From positions 1 to 45,190 of the forward strand of contig WBUK01000020.1 of NCBI GenBank assembly GCA_008933765.1: a DNA stretch of 45,190 nucleotides. The letters run 5' to 3'. This stretch comes from Ignavibacteriaceae bacterium. Lineage in GTDB: Bacteria > Bacteroidota > Ignavibacteria > Ignavibacteriales > Ignavibacteriaceae. The notes under the pieces were generated by a model, which saw nothing but the letters and a program-made list of their open reading frames with translations, made no database searches and was not told the DNA's origin. The position numbers were made by a program, and so were the translations under genes. Below, piece by piece: positions 6,594-13,819 of this stretch (within the stretch, counting starts at the first letter, position 1; each line of letters opens with the position of its first letter).

Positions 6594-8470
6594 TGAAGCA
6601 TCTGAAAACATCGCGTTCCCCGATCAGTCAGCAGGCTTATGTGCCGAAACCGCCGGAAAACTTGGAAACAATCGGCGGCACTGTTACTGTTCAAATAAAC
6701 GGTGAAACGATAACGGTTCCTTTCGGCACTACGATACTTGAAGCCTGCCGAATGGCGGATATATACATCCCCACCCTGTGTGCACACGAAGATTTGGGTA
6801 TTGGCGGTCACTGCCGGCTTTGCTTGGTTGATGTTGAGGGAATGCGTACGCTACAGGCGTCGTGTGCTTTTCCCATCACTTCACCAATTAAGGTTAAAAC
6901 TTCAACCACTGCGGTGCGCAAAGCCCGGAAGCACATAATGGAATTGTTGCTGAGCGAACATGTGGGCGAGTGCTACGCCTGCGTGAAAAACGGAAACTGC
7001 GAGCTGCAAACCTTAGCGAAAGAGTTAGGCGTTGACCACTTCACTTTTGGGCACAGAACCGAAAGCAAGTTCCCCGTTGATCGCTCCTCTTATTCCGTTA
7101 TAAGGGATATGGATAAATGTATCAACTGCCGCCGTTGTGTGCGGACTTGCATCGACTTGCAGGAAGTTGGTTGCCTTGAGGCGATCGGAAGGGGTGCCGA
7201 AACCCACATCGATACATTTATGAGCAAACCACTCGCGGATGTTATTTGTATCAACTGCGGGCAGTGCATAAACCGTTGCCCAACGGGAGCACTCTATGCA
7301 AACGACCCGTCGGATGAAATCTGGCGGGCGATTGAAGACCCGACGAAGCATGTGGTTATTCAGACTGCCCCTTCGCCGCGGGCTGCAATTGGTGAAGAGT
7401 TTGGGCTTGAACCGGGCATCTCGGTTACCCGTGAACTGAACACTGCACTTCATCGAATCGGTTTCGACAGAGTGTTCGATACCAACTTCACCGCAGATCT
7501 GACGATTATGGAAGAAGGCACGGAATTGCTGACAAAACTTAAAAAAGCGCTTGTTGACGGCGATAAAGATGTTAAATTACCGCAATTTACATCATGTTCG
7601 CCCGGCTGGGTTAAGTATATTGAGCATTTCTATCCTGATTATCTTGATCATCTCTCCACTGCAAAATCGCCGCAGCAGATGTTTGGTGCGGTAATTAAAA
7701 CATTCTATGCCGAGCAGGCGGGGATTGACCCTGAGGATATCGTAAGCGTTGCTTTGATGCCGTGCTCCGCTAAGAAATTCGAGTGCAATCGCCCTGAAAT
7801 GACCTCTTCAGGTTATAAGGATGTTGACTACGGGCTTACGGCGCGTGAAATGTCGAACATGATTAAAGAAGCCGGGCTGAAAGTGCCCGATCTTCCTCAA
7901 TCTGATTTCGACAATCCGTTTGGGCTTGGCTCCGGTGCCGGTTTAATCTTCGGCGCAACCGGCGGCGTAATGGAAGCGGCTTTAAGAACAGTGTATGAAT
8001 TGGTTACCGGAAAGGAAGTCCCCTTTGAAAACCTTCGGATAGAACCCACCCGGGGCTTTGAAGGCGTTAAAACCTCTTCGATTCTGCTTGAAGATTGCGT
8101 TCCTGAGTATTCATTCCTCAATGGTGTAACGCTTAAGTTCATGGTAGCACACGGAACGGCAAACGCCAAAAAGGTAATGGAAATGCTTGTAGCCGGTGAA
8201 CTTAGCGATGTTCACTTTATCGAGATAATGGCTTGCCCGGGTGGTTGCCTCGGTGGAGGCGGTCAGCCGATCCCGACAAATGCAAGGATTCGTGCGGCAA
8301 GAGCCAAAGCGATTTACGCTGAGGAAGAGATGCTGCCGGTAAGGAAATCGCACGAGAACTCGCACATTACGGAGTTCTACCGGAAGTTCATACCTGAGGG
8401 ACCTTGCAGTCAGAAATCACATGAATTGTTGCATACCCACTATACAAAGCGGGGTAAATTCATAGTCTAA
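6593..8470 (+). CDS. hydA: [FeFe] hydrogenase catalytic subunit HydA
   Basis: Interconverts H2 with protons and electrons in the cytoplasm. Domains in order: [2Fe-2S] (C63, C74, C77, C91), a His-Cys3 [4Fe-4S] (H123, C127, C130, C136), two ferredoxin clusters (C176, C179, C182, C186 and C219, C222, C225, C229), the H-cluster domain with FTSCSPGW (333-339 region), MPCSAKK (C391) and MACPGGC (C548, C552), and a fused small-subunit-like tail. L1 reads TSCSP rather than TSCCP. There is no C-terminal [2Fe-2S] extension such as Thermotoga HydA has. An earlier in-frame ATG exists at 6575, but GGAGG at 6582-6586 points to 6593, giving 625 residues. The maturases HydE, HydF and HydG are not in the window. 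Confidence 0.95.
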   Translation: MKHLKTSRSPISQQAYVPKPPENLETIGGTVTVQINGETITVPFGTTILEACRMADIYIPTLCAHEDLGIGGHCRLCLVDVEGMRTLQASCAFPITSPIKVKTSTTAVRKARKHIMELLLSEHVGECYACVKNGNCELQTLAKELGVDHFTFGHRTESKFPVDRSSYSVIRDMDKCINCRRCVRTCIDLQEVGCLEAIGRGAETHIDTFMSKPLADVICINCGQCINRCPTGALYANDPSDEIWRAIEDPTKHVVIQTAPSPRAAIGEEFGLEPGISVTRELNTALHRIGFDRVFDTNFTADLTIMEEGTELLTKLKKALVDGDKDVKLPQFTSCSPGWVKYIEHFYPDYLDHLSTAKSPQQMFGAVIKTFYAEQAGIDPEDIVSVALMPCSAKKFECNRPEMTSSGYKDVDYGLTAREMSNMIKEAGLKVPDLPQSDFDNPFGLGSGAGLIFGATGGVMEAALRTVYELVTGKEVPFENLRIEPTRGFEGVKTSSILLEDCVPEYSFLNGVTLKFMVAHGTANAKKVMEMLVAGELSDVHFIEIMACPGGCLGGGGQPIPTNARIRAARAKAIYAEEEMLPVRKSHENSHITEFYRKFIPEGPCSQKSHELLHTHYTKRGKFIV

Positions 8471-8489
8471 GCTGTTGACTGTTGATTTG

Positions 8490-8532
8490 GAGGTTGTTTT
8501 TATGCAAATAAAAGCAACCTCTTTTTATTTTT
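8490..8532 (+). terminator. strong rho-independent terminator after hydA
   Basis: A 14-bp stem (8490-8503 with 8508-8521, one G-U pair) is closed by a GCAA tetraloop and followed by a T-rich tail, about 20 bases after the hydA stop. It should end the hydrogenase operon. The rest of the gap to 8690 holds degenerate GGTGTTG- and TTATCGG-type repeats and no gene. Confidence 0.9.
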
Positions 8533-8695
8533 AAACCCGGAATTAAAAATTTATCCGGAATTGGAAAATGACTGAGGGTGAGAATTGCCGGTGTTGGAAA
8601 ATTATCGGTACGGCGGTGTTGTTGGGGTAGGGAGTTATCGGATAATAAGTAATATTCAAAATTGAAAAATTTCAAAAAAAATAATCGGAGTGAAG

Positions 8696-9295
8696 ATGAA
8701 AGTTTTAACATTTTCATTGTTGTTTAGTATTTCATCTCTTTTGTTGATTACAGGCTGCCTAAAAAAGGTTGAGCCAAGGCACGATGCTGCTCTTGAAAAG
8801 GCAAAGAAAGAGGCGACTGCTGCCGCAGGTGATTTTATGAAAAGTCTGAAAGAGATATTGGTAAGGGAGATGAAAGAGAAAGGCCCTGAGGGTGCGTTTG
8901 ATGTGTGCTCAGATACTGCTCAGAAGTTTACTGCCTTTTATTCCAAAGAGAAAGGAATGGAAATACACAGGGTTGCATATATGAACAGGAACCCGCTAAA
9001 CCTGCCTGATCAGGCTGAAACGATGTGGATGAAAGAAATAGAAAACATGATGAAAGAGAAAAGTTTCAACAGAGATACTGTTTTGTATCGTGTGGTTAAA
9101 TCAGGCAGAAGCAGGATGCTCCACTTAGTGAAACCGATTTTTCTTGCTCCCGAATGTGTTGTATGCCACGGAACAGAGGATCAAATTCCGGAGGCAGTGA
9201 TGAAAAAGATCAATGAAAAATATCCGGAGGATAAGGCGAGAAACTTTCAGCCGGGTGAACTTCGCGGGTTGGTTACGGTCAGATTAAAGATATAA
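8696..9295 (+). CDS. DUF3365 (Tll0287-like) haem-binding lipoprotein
   Basis: A 199-residue lipoprotein with a signal peptide and lipobox LITGC (C21). The DUF3365 domain carries a CVVCH haem c motif at 154-158 near APECVVCHG, so a covalently bound haem in the periplasm is expected. The family is found in redox sensors and small cytochromes of many anaerobes. The ATG at 8696 has GGAG five bases upstream and is preferred over the GTG at 8690. It is separated from hydA by a terminator, so it is probably independently transcribed. Its electron partner is unknown. Confidence 0.82.
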   Translation: MKVLTFSLLFSISSLLLITGCLKKVEPRHDAALEKAKKEATAAAGDFMKSLKEILVREMKEKGPEGAFDVCSDTAQKFTAFYSKEKGMEIHRVAYMNRNPLNLPDQAETMWMKEIENMMKEKSFNRDTVLYRVVKSGRSRMLHLVKPIFLAPECVVCHGTEDQIPEAVMKKINEKYPEDKARNFQPGELRGLVTVRLKI

Positions 9296-9301
9296 TTTTT
9301 T

Positions 9302-9408
9302 AGATTTTATTTAAAGTGTAACTTTTAATAAAATTGTATAATTATTCGTTAAATAAAGAAAATAACAGCTTTTGTTTAATTTAACACTTTAACCAAAAAT
9401 TAAAATCT
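9302..9408. repeat. long inverted repeat between convergent genes
   Basis: AGATTTTA (9302-9309) and TTAAAGTGT (9311-9319) are matched in reverse complement by ACACTTTAA (9384-9392) and TAAAATCT (9401-9408). The loop is about 64 bases of AT-rich DNA. It lies 3' of both converging genes and could act as a bidirectional terminator, although the stems are AT-rich. Confidence 0.45.
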
Positions 9409-10176
9409 TTTAACCGGTATTACTTCATAAAAAAAGTGTTGATAGTCTTTATATGGAGTCCAGGAGCCACCCCATTTCCAGCCGTGTTTTAAGAAAATTT
9501 TATAAGCGGGTGAATCTTTATGAATAGTTCCCGGCTTTTTGATATCATATATCGCACCGGGAGGTGAAACATATTTACCACTAACATAAGGGTTCCACAG
9601 GGGGTTAATATCAAGCGCCAAACCGTTTGCATGCCGGCTTATACTTTTTGTTCCGGCTACCAAACGGTAGTTAAATGCTGAGGTGTTATTAGCTGCCATC
9701 GATTTTCTGTCATTCCATTGATATTTGCTCATAGGTTCAATTTTTTCAATAATAAATCCCGAATCCGCCATTTCTTTGAAAATATTCACAATATCGGGAG
9801 CAACAATTTTATGAACAATTAACAGGTTTTTAACTCTGACGCCGGGTGAAGTAATGTGCTCCACTTCTACCGTTTCCAGAATATTTCTCAAACCGTTTGA
9901 TTGTTTTTGCGTAATCAGTTTAAGTGTAACCATTGAAGCGAGTTCATCTTCTAAAAATTTAGCCTTTTCAGCAGAATCTTTCGGTGCCGGCTCTTTCGAT
10001 TTTATTGAATTATTTATGGAATCTTCAGTTGAGTTACGGTTCACACCATTTTTTACAGAGTCCGTTGAAGATTTCAACGATTGTGCTGCCGGGTTTGGGT
10101 TTTTTGTGCACGATTGTGTTAACGGTGTAAAAAGGAGAAGAATCAATAAACAAGTGAGGAGATGGGGTTTAATCAT
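9400..10176 (-). CDS. M15-family D-Ala-D-Ala carboxypeptidase-like lipoprotein
   Basis: Predicted zinc peptidase acting on peptidoglycan stem peptides in the periplasm. There is a lipobox LTQSC (C23), a low-complexity Ser/Asn/Lys-rich linker (about 25-70), then a catalytic domain with H182 and D189 in SRHANGLALDINP and H247 in YQHFFYE. This metal-ligand layout fits the M15_4 (VanY/endolysin-like) group. The WKWGGSW stretch just before the last histidine is typical of the family. The start overlaps the stop of an upstream 57-aa membrane protein (ATGA), implying translational coupling. The exact substrate, DD- or LD-bond, cannot be told. Confidence 0.82.
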   Translation of the reverse strand: MIKPHLLTCLLILLLFTPLTQSCTKNPNPAAQSLKSSTDSVKNGVNRNSTEDSINNSIKSKEPAPKDSAEKAKFLEDELASMVTLKLITQKQSNGLRNILETVEVEHITSPGVRVKNLLIVHKIVAPDIVNIFKEMADSGFIIEKIEPMSKYQWNDRKSMAANNTSAFNYRLVAGTKSISRHANGLALDINPLWNPYVSGKYVSPPGAIYDIKKPGTIHKDSPAYKIFLKHGWKWGGSWTPYKDYQHFFYEVIPVKRF

Positions 10177-10346
10177 TTTTTTTTGCTTCCGTAAGTTCTG
10201 TATTCAAAAAAAAGACCGACAAGAAAAGCGATCACCAAAACGATGATTGTGATTAAGGAAGAGCCCTCAGTTTTTTTAGCAAGATAAAAAGAGAGGATAA
10301 TTCCCATTGCCAAAGTCAAACCAAGAAAGCTGCCCGGTTTTTTCAT
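10173..10346 (-). CDS. 57-aa small membrane protein, unknown
   Basis: An open frame below usual length cut-offs, starting at an ATG at 10346. Its translation begins MKKPGSFLGLTLAMG and ends YGSKKK. Two hydrophobic segments (about residues 7-23 and 31-47) are separated by KKTEGSS, with basic ends, so a two-helix inner-membrane protein is predicted. Its TGA overlaps the ATG of the M15 peptidase gene, which argues that it is real and translated. It could be an anchor or helper for the peptidase. I do not recognise a family. Confidence 0.65.
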   Translation of the reverse strand: MKKPGSFLGLTLAMGIILSFYLAKKTEGSSLITIIVLVIAFLVGLFFEYRTYGSKKK

Positions 10347-10421
10347 TGTGCTAATCTTTCGTTAATTCTCGTAAATTTTGGAACTAAATTTACTTTTTTT
10401 CCCGACTCTTTACAAATTTGA

Positions 10422-11696
10422 ATGAAATCTTTACCTCGGAAACCGTCGCAGAACAGCTTGCCTAAAGTCCACAAAAACCTAATAACAGCCATTATCAATT
10501 GTGTAGAGGGCACACTCCGCGATGGGAGATATGCAGAGGGTGTTATCAATTATGTGTTGAAATCGAACCCCAAATGGGGAGCACGGGACAGAAGTTTCAT
10601 TGCGGGTGCTGCCTACGATACAATCCGCAACCTTCGGTTGTATGCCTATGCAGTTTCAGTTGAAAATAGTGCACCTTTTGTTTCGGGGTATCCCCTAATT
10701 TCATCCGAAGATATAAATAAAACAGTTTATTCGCGTTTGTTTTTGAACGGCTTTATTGATAAAGATACCTTAGAAGATTTGAAGTTAAATCCGGATGAAG
10801 TGTCGCAAAGGTTTGAAGCGGGGAAGAAGATCAGAAAAATCAGGGAGTCGGTACCCGACTGGTTAGATGAGCTTGGCACAAAAGAGTTGGGAGCACGCTG
10901 GAGTGCAGAGCTTGCTGCACTTAATCAAAAGGCAAAAGTGGTTTTAAGGATTAACAGACTTAAAATCAGCAGAGAAGGAGTTGTAAAAAAACTGAACGAA
11001 CTTGGTATATTCACTGAGACACTTCCCGGCTACCCCGACGCACTTATACTTAAAGAAAGAAAAAACATCTCTAACCTACAGGAGTACAAAAACGGATATT
11101 TTGAGATTCAGGACGCCTCTTCACAGTTGGTGGCTCCGTTTACGGGGGTAAAAAGCGGAATGCGGGTAATCGACGCTTGTGCAGGCGCCGGGGGTAAATC
11201 ACTCCACTTAGCAGCACTTATGGGGAACAAAGGGAGGATCATTTCTCTTGATATCGAAGCGAAAAAATTGGATGAACTTAAAAAACGAAGCAAACGAAAC
11301 GGCGCGGAAATAATCGAAAGACGCCTTATCGATAGCCGCAAAGTCATAAAACGGCTGAAAGAAAGCGCCGACCTGGTTCTGTTGGATGCTCCTTGCTCCG
11401 GCTTAGGAGTGCTTCGCAGAAACATGGACGCAAAATGGAGGTTGCAACCGGAGAGAATAGAAGAGCTTAAAAAACTTCAGTGGGAAATTCTCTCTGATTA
11501 TTCATCGATGGTGAAACCCGGGGGAAAATTAGTGTATGTTACCTGCAGCATACTCCCTTCTGAGAACGGGCGGCAAACAGAACGCTTTTTAAAAGAGTAC
11601 GGATATAATTTCAGGCTTGAAGAAGAGCAAAACATTTCACCGGCAGATTCGGGTTTTGATGGTTTTTACCTTGCAAGATTTATGAGAAATTCTTAG
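10422..11696 (+). CDS. rsmB: RsmB-type 16S rRNA (cytosine-C5) methyltransferase
   Basis: SAM-dependent m5C methyltransferase of the RsmB/NOP2/Sun family. The N-terminal part (about 15-75, with WGARDRSFI) resembles the NusB-like RNA-binding domain of RsmB. The catalytic domain has the SAM loop DACAGAGGKS (251-260), the PC-motif cysteine C325 in LDAPCSGLG and the catalytic TC-motif cysteine C375 in YVTCSILPSE. At 424 residues it is near family length. It is probably monocistronic: the gene upstream is divergent and the spacer downstream is long. Choice between RsmB and RsmF rests on the NusB-like domain. Confidence 0.87.
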   Translation: MKSLPRKPSQNSLPKVHKNLITAIINCVEGTLRDGRYAEGVINYVLKSNPKWGARDRSFIAGAAYDTIRNLRLYAYAVSVENSAPFVSGYPLISSEDINKTVYSRLFLNGFIDKDTLEDLKLNPDEVSQRFEAGKKIRKIRESVPDWLDELGTKELGARWSAELAALNQKAKVVLRINRLKISREGVVKKLNELGIFTETLPGYPDALILKERKNISNLQEYKNGYFEIQDASSQLVAPFTGVKSGMRVIDACAGAGGKSLHLAALMGNKGRIISLDIEAKKLDELKKRSKRNGAEIIERRLIDSRKVIKRLKESADLVLLDAPCSGLGVLRRNMDAKWRLQPERIEELKKLQWEILSDYSSMVKPGGKLVYVTCSILPSENGRQTERFLKEYGYNFRLEEEQNISPADSGFDGFYLARFMRNS

Positions 11697-11755
11697 TGTT
11701 CCCTTCATCCCTGTTCGATAGAAATTCTTAGTGTTTCCTTCCACCCCGTTCGGTA
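11686..11755 (+). repeat. 35-bp tandem duplication over the rsmB stop codon
   Basis: Two adjacent 35-base units (11686-11720 and 11721-11755) share their first 15 bases exactly (GAAATTCTTAGTGTT) and differ at about five positions after that. The first unit includes the last rsmB codons and its TAG; the second TAG is in another frame. The rest of the gap to 11955 is AT-rich, with a GC palindrome near 11825 and no gene seen. Confidence 0.85.
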
Positions 11756-11955
11756 AAAAAGAATAAGAAATTTAATCGAAGAGATAAAATGATTAAAAAA
11801 TAACAGCAGGCGGGTTTCACCCCGGCCGGGAACAGGAAAATTGCCCCACTTCACCCACCTTTTAGTTTCAACTTCAATAAACTGCATAAATTTATATAAA
11901 AACAGCACTTAGAAGAGTCGTTTAAAACTTTTTTTATATTTTTTTTCAAAAATGC

Positions 11956-11986
11956 TTGACTATTTCCCAAATTTTTCCTAAGTTGT
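11956..11986 (+). promoter_or_regulatory. mraZ/dcw operon promoter
   Basis: A -35 TTGACT at 11956-11961 is followed after 17 bases by TAAGTTGT (11979-11986), which resembles both a weak -10 and the Bacteroidetes TAnnTTTG box. It lies just upstream of MraZ-type repeats and about 70 bases before mraZ, as expected for the dcw promoter. Confidence 0.6.
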
Positions 11987-12021
11987 GGGTCAAAGTGTAG
12001 GAAAGTGGGTAAAACTCCCAT
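11982..12021 (+). promoter_or_regulatory. MraZ-box operator, 10-bp repeats
   Basis: Units spaced exactly ten bases apart include AAAGTGTAGG (11992) and AAAGTGGGTA (12002), flanked by related units starting at 11982 (GTTGTGGGTC) and 12012 (AAACTCCCAT). MraZ of other bacteria binds AAAGTG(G/T)N3 direct repeats in front of its own gene. These sit over or just after the predicted start of transcription, which fits autorepression of the dcw operon. Confidence 0.75.
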
Positions 12022-12057
12022 AAAAAGGCTGAAAAACACAATAAAAGGACCCAAAAA

Positions 12058-12525
12058 GTGTTCAAAGGACACTATTATCATACTCTTGATACAAAAAACC
12101 GGATAAGCATCCCCGCAAAGATGCGCAAATCGATCAGCGATGCGGCGAACAGGACCGTTGTGCTTACGAAGGGTTTTGTATCAAAAGATTTGGGTCATTG
12201 TATCGACCTGTATCCGAAAAATACCTTCGCCTTAATGGAGGAATCTCTCGCCAAACTTAATCCTTTCGTTCAAAATAACGCCCGATACATCAGGTCAATT
12301 CTTTTTGATGCTGAAGAGCAGCAGTGGGATGGTCAATACAGGATCATAATCCCACAGCCGTTGTTAGAACATGCCCGGATTGAAAAAGAAGTGTTGGTAA
12401 TGGGATTTCTGCATAAGATCGAGCTTTGGAGCCCGAAGGTATATCGTGAGTATGAAGCCGCATCCCCTGAACCAATGGAAAAAATATCCGAGAGTGTGAT
12501 GCAACTCTATGGACAGCAATCATAA
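12058..12525 (+). CDS. mraZ: MraZ transcriptional regulator
   Basis: First gene of the division and cell wall cluster; MraZ is a ring-forming DNA-binding protein that controls its own operon. Two SpoVT/AbrB-like halves are visible: HTLDTKNRISIPAK (9-22) and WDGQYRIIIPQPL, each with the family D...R core. At 155 residues it is typical. The start is GTG, with AAAGGA upstream. The operator repeats at 11982-12021 match its expected target. The 3' end overlaps rsmH by 17 bases. Confidence 0.93.
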   Translation: MFKGHYYHTLDTKNRISIPAKMRKSISDAANRTVVLTKGFVSKDLGHCIDLYPKNTFALMEESLAKLNPFVQNNARYIRSILFDAEEQQWDGQYRIIIPQPLLEHARIEKEVLVMGFLHKIELWSPKVYREYEAASPEPMEKISESVMQLYGQQS

Positions 12526-13465
12526 TCCGGTTCTACTTGAGGAGTCGGTCGGATATTTAATAACCGATAAAGGCGGCGCTTATTTTGACGGTACATTTGG
12601 TTTCGGGGGTCATTCCCGGCGATTTCTCAAGGAGCTTGATGACAGCGCAGTTATCATCGGAACCGACCTTGATGAGATCGTCTTCAACAAATCTCAGCTA
12701 AATTTCCAACACGAGAGCCGGGTTAGGCTATACAATTTTAATTTTAAAAATATAGGAATTGCAGCCAAATTGGAGCAAATTTCCGGGTTCAGCGGAATTT
12801 TTGCTGATTTGGGGGTTTCGTCATTTCAACTTGATAACGAAGAAGAGGGGTTTACTTACAGGAGCACGGCTCCGTTAGATTTGCGGATGGATAAAAGGGA
12901 GGGGAAACCGGCTTCGTGGCTGCTGAATAATCTGGAGCATAAAGATTTAGCAAGGATATTCAGGGATTATGGCGAGGAGATTCAATCGGGGTTCATCGCA
13001 AATCTGATTGTAAAATACAGAGAAGCGAAACCGTTCAGAACGACCACCGATTTGGCGGAACTTTTGGAAACGGTAACACCGCAAAGATTTCTTTTTAAGC
13101 GATTATCAAGGATTTTTCAGGCGCTTAGAATTGAAGTAAACGGTGAACTTGACTCGCTCCGGGAGTTTCTCGCCCGGTCAGTGCCGCTTCTTGAACCGGG
13201 TGGCAGGATCGTGATTCTCACATATCATTCGTTGGAGGATCGGATTGTAAAAGAGTTTTTTAAGGAGGAAGAGAAAGGGTGCACATGCCCGCCGGAGTTT
13301 CCGGTGTGTGTTTGCAACAAAGTATCGACGCTTAAGGTATTGACAAAAAAGCCCGTTACGCCCTCTGACGAAGAAGTGTGGCTTAACAGGAGAGCCAGAA
13401 GTGGCAAACTTAGAGCCGCCGAAAAAAAGTTAGTCCGCAACAATTCAGCAGAAAAAAGACGGTAA
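12509..13465 (+). CDS. rsmH: 16S rRNA (cytosine1402-N4)-methyltransferase
   Basis: Methylates the N4 of C1402 in the ribosomal P site. The N-terminus has NHNPVLLEE and the SAM-binding FDGTFGFGGHS. The family motifs ADLGVSSFQLD, DLRMD and HSLEDRIVK are all present. There is a cysteine cluster near the C-terminus (CTCPPEFPVCVC) as in other RsmH proteins. The start lies inside the mraZ 3' end, so translation is probably coupled. At 318 residues it is full length. Confidence 0.95.
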   Translation: MDSNHNPVLLEESVGYLITDKGGAYFDGTFGFGGHSRRFLKELDDSAVIIGTDLDEIVFNKSQLNFQHESRVRLYNFNFKNIGIAAKLEQISGFSGIFADLGVSSFQLDNEEEGFTYRSTAPLDLRMDKREGKPASWLLNNLEHKDLARIFRDYGEEIQSGFIANLIVKYREAKPFRTTTDLAELLETVTPQRFLFKRLSRIFQALRIEVNGELDSLREFLARSVPLLEPGGRIVILTYHSLEDRIVKEFFKEEEKGCTCPPEFPVCVCNKVSTLKVLTKKPVTPSDEEVWLNRRARSGKLRAAEKKLVRNNSAEKRR

Positions 13466-13489
13466 AAAATAATTCACAAGAATTAGAAG

Positions 13490-13819
13490 ATGAAGAAGTC
13501 GTACAAAAAAAATATTTTGATAACTCTGGTTATCTTCATGATTTTTGGAGCAGTGATTTACATTGTGATAATTACAAACATAGAAATGAACCGGCTGACC
13601 AGAACCGCAGATGACTTAAAATCATCCATAAAAATTGAACAATCTACTGTTAAACAGAACCGGGCGGTATTGGATAAACTGATTTCGAAAGAATATCTGA
13701 TGCCGATCGTGGCAAAAAAGTTTGATTTAAGAGAATCAGACGACTCAATTGCTCCGTTGGTTATTTCAGCGGATGAAATAAAAGAACTTGAAGAAAAAAT
13801 TAACACGATTTCCGAATGA
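13490..13819 (+). CDS. ftsL: FtsL-like divisome protein
   Basis: A 109-residue bitopic protein: a basic cytoplasmic end (MKKSYKKN), one membrane helix (about 9-29), then a periplasmic coiled coil rich in Leu, Lys and Glu (about 32-75). Sequence conservation in FtsL is low, so the call rests on topology, size and position between rsmH and ftsI. FtsL works with FtsQ and FtsB to activate septal wall synthesis by FtsI and FtsW. The stop overlaps the next start (ATGA). Confidence 0.72.
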   Translation: MKKSYKKNILITLVIFMIFGAVIYIVIITNIEMNRLTRTADDLKSSIKIEQSTVKQNRAVLDKLISKEYLMPIVAKKFDLRESDDSIAPLVISADEIKELEEKINTISE

